From Smittium culicis (Eukaryota; Kickxellomycota; Harpellomycetes; Harpellales; Legeriomycetaceae), in assembly GCA_001970855.1 (NCBI GenBank), contig LSSN01000655.1, forward strand, positions 1-26,074: a stretch of DNA of 26,074 nucleotides, in the 5' to 3' direction. The notes beneath the pieces are model-generated. The model searched no databases. It was not told the DNA's origin and worked only from the letters and a program-made list of their open reading frames with translations. Made by a program: the position numbers and the translations under genes. Below are positions 11,166 to 22,245 of the stretch, piece by piece; the stretch's first letter is position 1; every line of letters starts with the position of its first letter.

Positions 11166-11182
11166 GTTAAGCGCTGCTTAAC
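11166..11182. promoter_or_regulatory. 17-bp perfect dyad in the TOM22/PEX14 divergent region
   Basis: GTTAAGC-gct-GCTTAAC: 7-bp arms and a 3-bp spacer, in the less AT-rich part of the shared region. A dimeric transcription-factor site would look like this, but no known family is identified. A half-copy (GGTTAAGAAGC) lies near 11122. Confidence 0.3.
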
Positions 11183-11833
11183 TCTCCGCCCATCTCCCAA
11201 AAAAAAAAAAAAACAATCCGAGTTCCAGGAAAAGCCCTAAAAACAATACAGAGCCAATTATGCTTTAAAAGCCACAAAGTTGTATGAGAATGTTTTACCT
11301 CTTTCATGGGCAACGGGCTTATTTGTTCCCCATAAACCATTCGTCTAATTTTTTAATCTCTTATAACCTATTGGATATTTATTATTTCCCTGCCAATAAC
11401 TAAGCGAATTTCGGGGATTTAGCGCTTTTAATAAAGTCTAGTTGGCTAGATTTGCTAGTCAAAAAACCTCCCCCGTTTTCAAGGCGCTATTCATTTCAAT
11501 AGGAAATTGGTTTAATTCGGAGGAAATTCGTTTTTTAAGGGGTTTAATCTCACCACCGCCAACAACTTTTCTAACACTCAAAAAAAAAATTTTGGCCGTT
11601 ACAGTTTTTCAAAGAACTGATTTTTGTGGACTTTATACCCTTACGACAAAAATACTTCACAAAACTCGCGGTGATAAATACTCAGTGTAGCCTAAACTTA
11701 TTATGCAATATACATATATGCGCTCCTTTTAAAAGTTCTCTGTTGATTACTTTGTCTTCTCTCTCTCTCTTTCTAGTATATATACTTAACGCATACTTAA
11801 TTCCCATCCCTTCCAAGTCGCATGAATTATTAA

Positions 11834-11846
11834 TTCTAGAAACTTC
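11834..11846 (+). promoter_or_regulatory. three-unit heat-shock-element-like site upstream of PEX14
   Basis: TTC-ta-GAA-ac-TTC in exact 5-bp phase, about 300 bp before the PEX14 ATG. Three units is the usual minimum for HSF trimer binding. In AT-rich DNA one such match per window is within reach of chance, so this is only a candidate. Confidence 0.25.
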
Positions 11847-12142
11847 TTTTATTACATATATTTATATCTAACTTCTACTGTAATATTCCCTACTCCTGTT
11901 ACTTTTATTTTACAAGTGTATACATATTCACTGCTCTTTTTTTATTATTATATACGACCTTCTATACCACCTCTCTTAATCTCAACATCCTCATTTCCCC
12001 CTCCCCTCTATTCAAACCTCTCTTCTTACCAGTTACATTGTACCATCGTCGATTGCAAATATTAAAATACCTTCCATTTTTCAATTCAAGGTCCTCTTTA
12101 TATTGTAATTAATCGTCTGTCGATTTTATTATATTTTTATAA

Positions 12143-13386
12143 ATGTCTTCTGAATTGCGTGAAGATGTCGTCTCTTCAGCTGTGAGATTCTTATCCGATC
12201 CAAAAGTCCAATCTGCCTCTCTGGCTAAACAAGTCTCATTCCTCGAAACAAAAGGTTTAACCTCAGTAGAAATAGAAAACGCCTTAAAACGCGCAAAGCT
12301 AGAACTACCTACATCAACTTCATCAAACTCTAGCCAACTTCCATTACCCTTAACCTCCTCCTCTTCTTCATCCGAACTTACCAGAGCCCCTCAAATAGCT
12401 TTATCACAATACCAAAACTACCCTGCCCCTCCCCCAAGACCAAAGTATGACTGGAAAGACTTTTTCATTGCCGCTGTTGTTGCTGGTGGTCTCGGTTACG
12501 GAATCTACGAACTTACAAAGGTACCTTACTCCCTCTTATTACTAACACTTATCTATTAAATTCTTAAAAACTACAATATTATTATAACTTATCTAAACCT
12601 AATCTTTTCTTTCCTTCATTTATAATTCAAACATAGAACTTTTTAATTCCGTACTTTACTCAAAGCTCGAGAAAATTAGAAGAGTCCCAAAACAAATTCA
12701 ATGATGCCCTACAGAAAACTGACTCCTCTCTCATTGAAATCTCCTCTGCTGTTACTAAAACTCTATCTGCTGTTGAATCCTCAAATGAACAGCTGGCCTC
12801 CTCCCTCTCACGCATCGAAAAACTCTTCGAACGTCTACTTGACGACAATCTCAATAAATCCAACTCTCTTGATGAAAGACTATCCTCCCTCTCAACCTCC
12901 ATCTCTGAAGCCTCAAACAAAAACTCTAACGTAAGCGACTTACAGTCTGAACTACGCAGCTTAAAAGCCTTAATCTTAAGCAGAAGAGTTCCCCCAACCA
13001 CTACTTCTGCCTCTGCTTCACCTTCCCCATCCTCACCCGCCCCTACAACCACCTCTACAAACTACCTCTCTAATCCCTCTGCAGCTACCCCTTCATATAC
13101 TTCTCCCCGTTCAATCAGCCCCCTACACCAGCAATCCCTCTTTAATGCTTCCTCAGCTTCCGCCTTTGCTCCAGAAAATGTTGATAACTCCCCTCAAACT
13201 ATCACAACTGATCCATCCTCTGCTGTTCTCTCCAGTCTCCAGCAAGATACTGGCTCTGATAACATAACACCCTTGCCATCCACTGAATCTATCCCATCAC
13301 AGCCTCTAGATGCCTCTGACTCTACAGCTTCATTACCATCCTCCTCATCCCCATCAATCCCTTCATGGCAGCTTGAGTCCTCATAA
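12143..13386 (+). CDS. PEX14: peroxisomal docking protein Pex14
   Basis: Peroxisomal membrane protein that docks the cargo receptor Pex5 during matrix protein import. Two exons, 12143-12520 and 12637-13386, joined across a 116-nt intron (GTACCT...CATAG, phase 0), give 375 residues, normal for the family. Residues about 5-50 form the conserved Pex5-binding helices with aromatic F16 (AVRFLSDPKV) and F33 (VSFLETKGLT). A Pro-rich PPPRPKYDWKDFF segment (96-108) fits a Pex13 SH3 ligand. It runs into a hydrophobic, Gly/Ala-rich stretch (about 107-122) and then YELTK-NFLIPYF across the splice. Residues about 136-245 show heptad-like spacing, a likely coiled coil for oligomerisation. The C-terminal about 130 residues are Ser/Thr/Pro-rich and probably disordered. 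Without splicing the frame ends soon after YELTK, which supports the intron. The stop TAA lies 36 bp before the poly-C run. Confidence 0.93.
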
Positions 13387-13422
13387 TCCATAATACTATT
13401 CAATTATATTTTCTATATTTTA

Positions 13423-14066
13423 CCCCCCCCCCCCCCCCCCCCCCCCNNNNNNNNNNNNNNNNNNNNNNNNNNNNNNNNNNNNNNNNNNNNNNNNNNNNNN
13501 NNNNNNNNNNNNNNNNNNNNNNNNNNNNNNNNNNNNNNNNNNNNNNNNNNNNNNNNNNNNNNNNNNNNNNNNNNNNNNNNNNNNNNNNNNNNNNNNNNNN
13601 NNNNNNNNNNNNNNNNNNNNNNNNNNNNNNNNNNNNNNNNNNNNNNNNNNNNNNNNNNNNNNNNNNNNNNNNNNNNNNNNNNNNNNNNNNNNNNNNNNNN
13701 NNNNNNNNNNNNNNNNNNNNNNNNNNNNNNNNNNNNNNNNNNNNNNNNNNNNNNNNNNNNNNNNNNNNNNNNNNNNNNNNNNNNNNNNNNNNNNNNNNNN
13801 NNNNNNNNNNNNNNNNNNNNNNNNNNNNNNNNNNNNNNNNNNNNNNNNNNNNNNNNNNNNNNNNNNNNNNNNNNNNNNNNNNNNNNNNNNNNNNNNNNNN
13901 NNNNNNNNNNNNNNNNNNNNNNNNNNNNNNNNNNNNNNNNNNNNNNNNNNNNNNNNNNNNNNNNNNNNNNNNNNNNNNNNNNNNNNNNNNNNNNNNNNNN
14001 NNNNNNNNNNNNNNNNNNNNNNNNNNNNNNNNNNNNNNNNNNNNNNNNNNNNNNCCCCCCCCCCCC
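13423..14066. other. assembly gap flanked on both sides by poly-C
   Basis: A run of 24 C (13423-13446), 608 unknown bases (13447-14054), then 12 C (14055-14066). The sequence on the two sides is otherwise unrelated. Apparent glycine-rich frames across this stretch are artefacts of the N and C runs. Confidence 0.95.
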
Positions 14067-14501
14067 ATCCAACCTTTCTTTTTATATCAGTAGAAATTAT
14101 TTAATAAACCTTAATTCTTCAATATTATCTTTTCCCCCCATCTGCCGAAATTTACGATCTACTTATTATTAGCACCATTAAATTCATATCATCTATATTA
14201 CGCTAACTTTTTACTGGCACTCAAATTATTGTTGGCTATTTCATTCATTTTTTAGAAAATTAGATAGCGGCCATAACCAAATGTGCATCAGTAATTATAT
14301 AAACTATTCTCTCAAAATAATCCAATAATACTCTATTAATTATACAAGTCGTAATATGAATTATAATATCCGCCTTATTGGTCTTAGTTGTATGATTAAT
14401 TTATTTGTAAAGAATAAATTCGGGCATATTTATAATTTAACATTTATTGTTTAAATTCTTCCATTTTTGAAGTAATTTTTTATTTAGGCTTTATTAGGAA
14501 T

Positions 14502-14561
14502 ATACTTTAATAAAAATATGACCCTGGATTCGCTTTTTGTGAATCCCAGGATATAAAGTAT
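14502..14561. repeat. 60-bp imperfect inverted repeat / hairpin
   Basis: Outer arms ATACTTTA (14502-14509) and TAAAGTAT (14554-14561). The inner stem pairs CCTGG-ATTC (14523-14531) with GAAT-C-CCAGG (14541-14550), with one bulged C and a 9-base loop. The 5' side has extra unpaired A/T bases. It could be a small MITE-like remnant or an RNA hairpin; neither is shown. Confidence 0.5.
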
Positions 14562-14854
14562 AATTATTTCTAACCGAAAATAACTGTTAAAATATATTCA
14601 AGTTATAATTAAATCAAACAACCCGCTCATTTCCAATCAATAGCTAGTGACAAAAATAATAACGCGAAAAATGTGATCATTTATTCACTGGTAATAAAGA
14701 ACTTGTATAAGCTATAGGAATTTCATATTTTATATTTCATATATGTACCACTTTAATTGCGAGAGACTAAAATTTCAATCCCTGGTCAATCTCACCATAT
14801 TTAACTATGGTTTAGTAATTATCACGTCTGCTTTACACGCTGTAGGTCTTGGGC

Positions 14855-15565
14855 TCAGCCCCAATAGCTCAATTTTTTCCGATAATTCTTAGTGGCTAAG
14901 ATGTGTCGCTCTCGCTGCCATTCTGGAGTTTTTCGTAAATTATAGGGTATAACCCAGCTCATCAATTCGTAGCGTTTTGGATATGTGGGAAAATTACACA
15001 CTAATTCCAAAGATTTTTGGGTTGTGAGTCTAAAACACTCTATCCAGTAATAGCACACTTTTGACTATGGGCACAAATGCAAACCAAAAGTCATTTGTAT
15101 TTTTAAGCTATCCAGGCAATTTTATCATAATAGCTACAGTTATCTTGGCTTATAGATTTTATCATCTTAACTAATAAACGCTAGTGGTAGATTAGGACTG
15201 GATGTAAACTTGCCTTCCCTTAACTTATTCCTTGTTATAATACTTTTATCGCGATCCTGAACTGAAAATTTTATGCGAATAGGGCTCTACCTAGCTAACT
15301 CGAGGAATGTAATGAAGACTGACTGGTTGTTAGCTCCTGAATATTCTGTTGTTTGTCACTTCGGCAGCTGGTTTTTTCAGAAAGGTCCCTTACATTCCGA
15401 ATAGGTGAAATTACCTCGAAACATAGCTAATTTGACTAATATTTGGTTCACAGGACGGGTAAAATGGAGAAATATAATGAATTCAGACCCTTGAAGATAC
15501 GTCATTAATATATTCGCTTCCTTGTAAGTTTTAGTATGCTTTTCGGAGGCAAAAAATATGTTCAT
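14855..15565 (-). pseudogene. decayed coding-like island, identity unknown
   Basis: On the minus strand two open stretches, 15377-15565 and 14855-15058, have balanced amino-acid composition (for example YWIECFRLTTQKSLELVCNF) in DNA less AT-rich than its surroundings. Between them the strand is broken by stops and probable frame changes. I cannot match it to a family. A decayed transposon or host gene remnant is plausible. It could also be non-coding sequence that happens to be open. Confidence 0.2.
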
Positions 15566-16222
15566 AAACTAGTCTGTCATTAGCACTATCTCAAAAAACG
15601 CGTTTAGTATGCAAGTAATGTTATATTATAAATGATAGGTAAGGTGGCGGTATACCTTAAATTAATCCACAAAATAGTTTGTTTTTTTTGTCTAGGAGAG
15701 TTTATTAAACACTATTTAAAATTATACAAGAAACCATCAAAAAATATTACAAAAATAGTTTGTCAACCGACCCCCATCCACCGCTCTAGCAGCCCCATAC
15801 CAAATGGACATTGGCTCAAGGTGATGCTAACTGTTATTTTGGACCATTACTAATAAGCTTCTTTATTCGAGTGAAATATCCAAATAGGCTCTTGTTAAAG
15901 TAGCTGCTTATAGCTGGTGATCCAAAAAATAGATAAATTTCTATTTTTATTCGGCCTATTGATGGTTCCATAAATAGCTATAATGTATTGAAGTGAGATC
16001 TAGGGAGTTAGTCTATGTCATAAATAATTAATACACAGAATCAAGTATAGCAAGTGCTATTTTTAGAATTTAGCATTATTTTTTATATATAGTCGCGAGT
16101 AAGAATTAGTGATTCTTTCTCGCCCTTTTGTTTTTTTTAAATAAAAATTCAACAGAATAAAAACTTCGATTTAGCTATTTTATTTATCAATTAACTATTA
16201 GCAAAAGTAAATATGACTATAC

Positions 16223-16300
16223 TAATACTATAGCCTACTATTGGAAAGCATAGTTTAATTTTTTGTGAATGTTACGTGCTCCCAACGTGCTATAGTATTA
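16223..16300. repeat. 78-bp segment with 12-bp terminal inverted repeats
   Basis: TAATACTATAGC (16223-16234) and GCTATAGTATTA (16289-16300) are exact reverse complements, 54 bp apart. ACTAT occurs just outside both ends (near 16216 and 16304) but not directly abutting, so it is not a clean target-site duplication. It is the size of a very small MITE-like remnant. Confidence 0.35.
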
Positions 16301-16402
16301 AGCACTATTTATTTTATATTTAATGGTTTTTATTAAACCCCCCATCCTCCCACTTTAAAAATAGTGTGGTTAGCTCATCTAGAGAATCTCTTCTATGCAA
16401 TA

Positions 16403-16540
16403 CCCCCGGTTTATAGGGAAAATTTCCTGGAAGATCAGTCAAGCACCCCCAAGTTATTCTCAGTAAAAAAAAATCCTTACTAGCCCCCGGGAATATATAT
16501 GAATGGTATCCAGGAAGAGCTCCTAGAAACCCACCCCCCT
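16403..16540 (+). repeat. two diverged copies of a C-rich unit, about 81-88 bp apart
   Basis: Copy 1 has CCCCCGG (16403-16409), TCCTGGAAGA (16425-16434) and ACCCCC (16445-16450). Copy 2 has CCCCCGG (16484-16490), TCCAGGAAGA (16509-16518) and ACCCCCC (from 16533). The order is the same and the spacing grows slightly, as expected of an old tandem duplication with small insertions. The bases between these blocks are poorly conserved. Confidence 0.35.
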
Positions 16541-16686
16541 TCCCTTTAGGCTTTATTTCCCGTTACAGAAAGTGATATTTATTTTTAAACCAAGTTATTT
16601 TTATTCGATACGGATATTCTGGATAATAGCTATTTGTTTTTTCTATATCAAATATAATTAAATATGTTAGATAATGGTACTTAATT

Positions 16687-16714
16687 ATTTTATTTTATTT
16701 TATTTTATTTTATT
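16687..16714 (+). repeat. (ATTTT)n microsatellite, about 5.6 copies
   Basis: Five exact ATTTT units plus ATT. Ordinary simple sequence. Confidence 0.85.
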
Positions 16715-17052
16715 AATACTGAGATTTGGTCCTCTTCTTTTCTAGCCTGTACCTTTTCATGTTTCAGGCAAAGAGTTTTGTATCAATTTCAATGTGATGT
16801 TTTATTTCTGCGTATATACTCTGTATAAATTAACTAACCAAATTATCTGGCTTTAGATAAAAAAAATGAGCTTATTTTTTAAATTCTTTTTAGAGTTTTA
16901 AACTTTTTACCATTAATATTTAATAGAAATACTAGGAAGGGTTATTAAAATTTAGAATTTTAAATTATATCGGAATCCTAATTTTGCAAGCGTATGTAAA
17001 ATAATAGGCGGATTATTGATTTACTCGATGTATTAGTATTAGTTAGCAAGTA

Positions 17053-17075
17053 CTATTTCTATTTCTATTTCTATT
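17053..17075 (+). repeat. (CTATTT)n microsatellite, about 3.8 copies
   Basis: Three exact CTATTT hexamers followed by CTATT. Confidence 0.8.
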
Positions 17076-18648
17076 AATTACTATGGAATTTTGCAAAGAT
17101 TTATACTGTTTTTATGTTTGTTTATGTTTATTTCTAGGTTTATTTTCAAGTAATCAAGAATAATCATTATTGTGTAAGCTTGAAATAAAATTTTTATGAT
17201 TTCAAGAAGTTTTATTTCTCGTTTCTCATAGCTTTTATTTATTTTCTCCTTTATTGTACTTTTATTTTTTTGGATATTTTTAATTAATGTTTATTCTTGC
17301 ATAATCTTAAATTTCTTTTAAAATAATGCTAATTTTAAAATTTAAATTAAAAATAAAGCTAATTTGAATTTTTTTTTTGATGTCAGAGTGGTGGAGAAAA
17401 ATTTAATTATTTGATTCTATACTTTCATATTTATCGGTAAATAAATAAGATTTTATTATATTACATATACTCAGTTTAATCAGTCCAATTCATAATGGTA
17501 TGACTAATTACTGGTGTCACTATCATTCACTAATGCACACACTAACTTTAAATTTAGTTATTAAGATATTTTTTCACCTAATTTAATACTTATATTCCAT
17601 AATGTCTAATATGTGATAGACTCTATTTATTATTAATTGAAGCATAATATGGCTAAGTTTGAAATAATTTTGATTTTTTTTATTAAACGGATTTTATTAA
17701 AATTTTAATAACTTAAAAATACAAACTGAAAATAAAATAAGCTAAAAAATTATAAAAGCAAAATTCTTAAGGCGGTCTATCGCATCCATACCATGATGTC
17801 ATTGAGCCAATAAAAGATTTTTGATTCATAGGTTTTTATCAATTAATTTATATAAAATGAAAAATATTTTTCAATAATCTATAAGTATTTACTAGAAAAT
17901 CGCCGCTTTAGCTTTGAATTGGAGTTGGATTTAGTAAAAAAACTATTTTTTATGTATTTATTTATTCAAAACTTGTAAACTAGAAATCATTAAAAATCAT
18001 TAATAGCATAAAATCACTACAATTATTAATAAATATATGCTATATAATAATCTCTTATGATAAATGATGCGATAATGCTAAAAATTAATATTTCTGGTCA
18101 AAAAAATTCGCTATTATTTTACAACTCTATAAAATATGAACCTAAAAAAACCTTTCTATATTTTCTATGACGAATATTATCGTACTAATTGATACAATCA
18201 TATTATCTTTAATTATTCTTATTGGCTTTTGAATAAATTCATGATCAACAATAACACCCCAATTTTTCAATAATAAAATCAATTAGTTCATAATTTGATC
18301 GTCACAGACTAACTAAATAGAATTTTATGTGTTTATAATACAACAATAATTAAAAAAATACATTTATTATACATTATTTATCACTAGTACTATAAATTAT
18401 TATTTAACACGAATATTAGAATTATAAAAAATTGAATTTTTGAAAAATAATTTATATTCGCGCCTTACTTTTTTGATTTTTTGGTCTAAAAAATTTATAT
18501 TAGATATTACTTATATAAATTTTTTACACATATTGAATTTTTATATAATTTTAAATTCGATGATTCAAGCAAGAGTATAATTAATGATTTATTAATATAA
18601 GTTATGTTACAATTTTATATTTTTGTTAGTAATAAAAGTAAATTAATT

Positions 18649-18891
18649 TTAGTTAGATATTCCAAGTTGTAGTATATCAGCGAATATCATTTTTGTTCTC
18701 GTTTTATTTCTTTTATATGTCACACAGGAAATCTGTGACAGGGTGTAACACCAGCTATCTTTTTCATAATATCCAATGAGATAAGCATTATCTGAGTCAA
18801 ATAAAGAAGTGTCACCAAGAAAAGCACTGCAAAATTTTAAATATTTATCACTTTTATAATTATTATTTTTTATAAAATATAAATACCTCAA
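18649..18891 (-). other. short coding-like stretch, unidentified
   Basis: An 80-codon open frame on the minus strand with a balanced segment (AYLIGYYEKDSWCYTLSQ) in otherwise AT-only DNA. On the same strand a possible intron runs from GTATTT (about 18888) to TTTTGCAG (about 18829), which would make the real exon start near 18828. The upstream sequence does not give a clean in-frame partner exon. It may be a gene fragment or chance; no family is recognised. Confidence 0.2.
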
Positions 18892-21800
18892 CTTTTGGTA
18901 TCAAAGAACCCCATCCATCTTTATCTAGGAAAATTATAGTAATGTGAGTATTATCAATTTTTATATTATTATTAGATAAATACATATGATTATTTTAAAG
19001 TAATTCATAGAATCATAATTAAAATATTTATATAATGTATATTTATAGTCTATATAATAATTTATAAAATTTATGATAAATATTTTTAATTAATTCTAAT
19101 AAATTTTTTATTGAATTTAAAATATGATATTTTAACTAAAAAATAAAGTCTGGTACAGTTAACTATATTTAATAAAATCAATAAATTTTAGATTTATTTT
19201 TAATTGATTTGTATAACAGTGATGTATTTTTAAGTGGATTTGTTTTGAATTTATTTAGGAGAAAAAGTAGTTTTAATTCATTAAAAATATTCAAAAACAG
19301 TTTTTTTTTTTTCAAAACCAAAATAATATAAAAAAGACATTCTATTATTATAAATAAGTTATTCAATGAGTTTTGATATTAAAATTATTGGCTTTTATTA
19401 TAGTGGTGTTATTAGTAACAATAAAGATGGTATTTTTCGAGATTTAATTTTCGTTTTTTAATTTGAGCAGTTTATTAAGATTAGAAATTCGCCATAATTA
19501 ATCGGATTTATTATAATATCGATTTTAGTTAAAAATTAGTGTGAATAATTTAAAAATAATTCTAAAAAAATTGGATAAAAAATGTTAGATATTAAATTTG
19601 GTTTTTTTTATTACTTATTATCTTTTCACTATTATTAAAATTTATGCTGTATAAGAAAAAAAAATTTTTCAGAAGGATTTTTTATATTAATTATGAATTT
19701 TTGGATTAAAAAAAAAAATAAAACATCAATTATTCAATTTTTTGGTTGCTAGAATTTATTAATTAAACTCAAAATTTTATTATAAAATTTTTGAAGCCTT
19801 TATGAAAAAAAGCTTGTAACGAGGTTAATATACTTATTTTTATTTTTTTTGGATTTATAGAGTAGTATATTTCCTAATTTACTAATATAATAAGACTTTT
19901 TTTTTAAATAATATATAAATGCTATAAAAATTTTGCAACCATTTATTTCTTATAAATATAAAATTCAAAAGTATTATTTACATATTTTATATATTTCTTT
20001 TCTAATAAAATACGCAATGCTATTAAAATTGCGATATAGAGATATATAAAAAAAGAAAATTTTAAAAAATTCTTTCAAGCGATATTATGGTGAAATTTAA
20101 TGCAACAGATTGCGACATACTTACTTGAAAATTTTCTGAGTGTAAGGACTTTAACACCATGATTTTCTAGTATTAATTGTGTGAAAAATTAAAATTTTAA
20201 ATTTAAAATAGATTAAAACTTTTTTTTCAAGACTAAAAGTGCCAATTTTAAAAGTATTTTTATAGTAATGAAAAGGTGTTTAGTATTTTTTATAAAAAAC
20301 CCGAGTCAAAAAAAAAGAGATTAAAATTCTTTTAGCGGTAATTTTATAAGTTTTAATTGCAACAAAATTAAAAACGAAATATTTTTGTGAGATTAAATAC
20401 AATCCGTGAAAATAACTATATATTTTTGATATTTTTAAGTTAGCATAACTGTTGAAATAAAAATGGTCAGTAAGCCGAAGTGCAGTACTATGCATTCTAT
20501 TTGTCTATATTTTTATTTATGAAAGAAAAAACATGCTTGAAATAATTTAACAAGGGTTAAGAAAGTTACCATTATAAATTACTGATACAAGCCGAGACAT
20601 AATATAATTAAACTAAGAGAGAGCGTATGATAAATGAGATTACTTCGAGAAACGGAGCTTTTCCTAGAAAGTTTTTCGCACTCATCAAATTTTCTTTTAT
20701 TTTTAAATCTTTTTAGAAATTATCATCGAATGGTTTATCTTCTCAAATAATACCTATACCAAAATAAAATAAGCAAACATAATTTCTAATAGAAAAATTT
20801 CCGATAATCTAAGAATATCTACATATATGAAAAATATAATAATAATTTGATATCAAAGTATATGGAAGTGTATAACTGTTCAAAGAATTCTCTTTGGAAT
20901 CTGATTCTATACTTCTGGCCCTTCTATTATTTTCAGAAATTCATACTTTAAAAATAAAATGTAATGATAAAAGATAATAACAACGGACCTTTTAATGAGA
21001 ATTATAAATATGTCAAGCTAAATTTGGCAGGTTAATTAAATAGACTAACCAATGAATTTTTTGTAATTAAATATAAGGTAATAGCTATAAAAAAATTCAT
21101 ATCGCAGAATTTGACATGAAATCAGAAAAGTATAAAAACCGCCACAAAAAGACAAAAATAACATCATTGAAGAATAGGAAAAGTTGAAGAGGAAAATGGA
21201 AAAAAGGCTAAACTGAAGAATTTAGTATTTCATTAAAAATTTTTTATTTTTTTGATCAGCATAATATTAATAAAAACATAACTTTTCGTAATCAAATAAA
21301 TTTTTTATACCGAATTTTAAACTCTTTATTGATAAATAAAACTGTAAAAATAAATAAACCCAGTATCAAAATGAGTCCTAAGAGAATATGCTCAAAAGAA
21401 CAGAAGAATTCAGCAGTAGTAGCTGACTCTTCTACTTATATTTGAATTTTAATAAAATAAAAAACTGCTCCATATTAATTGTGTTGGATAAATAATGCAT
21501 AAGTATTGAATATCGTATAAAAAGGTTGATTCTTTAATTAAATTATCTTTTTCTTCTCCTATGGTTTTTGATAATTTAATTAATGGATTATCCAATTAGC
21601 TTATGATTTATTATTATAATTATCTAACTTTATAAAAAGAAAACCAAAAAAAATTTGGTTTTCCTCGTTCTTACTTTTTTTAAATGAAAGAATCAATAAT
21701 TAAACTATCACATCAAGAAATACAACCTTTATATTCGTGGATATATTGTAGTATATATAAGATATATACAATATTTGATGAATGAAAATAATAGCTTAAT

Positions 21801-22203
21801 TTGATCAACATTTTTTCCTACATGGTTTTTGGTTGGTCTGATTAATATTTATGATTGCGATTCAATTTATTATTTTAGCATACTTTTAAAATAAATAATT
21901 ATAGTATTCAAAATAGTGAATTCTGGTCTTTTAATCATAATAAAACTTATTATAACTTAATTATTTGCACCTTAACTGTCAAGATCTGGGTTATAAGAGT
22001 GCAAGGCAGGTGAAGTAAAAGTTATATTTACTATAAAGATATTTATTTAATAGTTATTAGAAAGTATACAAGATACTAGATGTCGAATTCAAGACAGGAA
22101 AAACGTAACCTTTTTATACTTTTTCCGTTGCTTAGTTTTAGGTCATAAACTTAAAAGAAAAACTACAGAATAAACTAAAAAGAAAGCTATAGAAAAATAT
22201 CTG

Positions 22204-22237
22204 TTTGATTACTAATCAAACTTGATTAGTAATCAAA
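22204..22237. promoter_or_regulatory. perfect 16-bp inverted repeat with two TTACTAA sites
   Basis: Arms 22204-22219 and 22222-22237 are exact reverse complements around a 2-bp spacer. Each arm is itself nearly palindromic and contains TTACTAA (22209-22215, and inverted at 22226-22232), the site bound by fungal Yap/AP-1-type bZIP proteins. It lies about 270 bp upstream of the TATA-like run, in the presumed LTR. Confidence 0.55.
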
Positions 22238-22245
22238 ATAAATCG

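Larger units (their letters stand above)
10423..12142. other. shared upstream region of TOM22 and PEX14
   Basis: 1.7 kb between two divergent genes. I find no supported gene. About 10820-11040 and 11080-11330 are less AT-rich than their surroundings, but no reading frame there looks real. A perfect dyad, GTTAAGC-gct-GCTTAAC, lies at 11166-11182. From about 11740 to 12120 the plus strand is pyrimidine-rich (TCTCTCTCTCTCTTTC near 11758), as often seen in fungal promoters and 5' leaders, consistent with transcription toward PEX14. Confidence 0.55.
14067..21976. other. gene-poor AT-rich region
   Basis: About 7.9 kb with no supported intact gene. From 14067 to about 16560 the sequence is mixed, with short less AT-rich patches (14820-15560, 15760-15830, 16330-16560) that may be remnants of decayed elements. 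From about 16600 to 21950 it is almost pure A/T low complexity, with short tandem repeats and scattered small dyads. Individual items worth naming are listed separately. Centromeric or heterochromatic DNA, or long-decayed transposons, would look like this; the sequence alone does not decide. Confidence 0.6.

Noticed and set aside
11442..11871. Two overlapping plus-strand frames upstream of PEX14
   Set aside because: Their composition is that of pyrimidine-rich leader sequence, with no domain and no good start context.
12660..13403. Minus-strand Glu/Asp-rich frames opposite PEX14
   Set aside because: They are complements of the Ser/Thr/Pro-rich Pex14 tail, which has strong support.
13400..14072. 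Minus-strand frames across the gap with glycine ends
   Set aside because: They consist of unknown bases plus poly-C read as glycine.
14523..14550. GGATTCGC hairpin as part of a tRNA gene
   Set aside because: It lacks the A and B box arrangement and the other arms of a tRNA; only a hairpin is supported.
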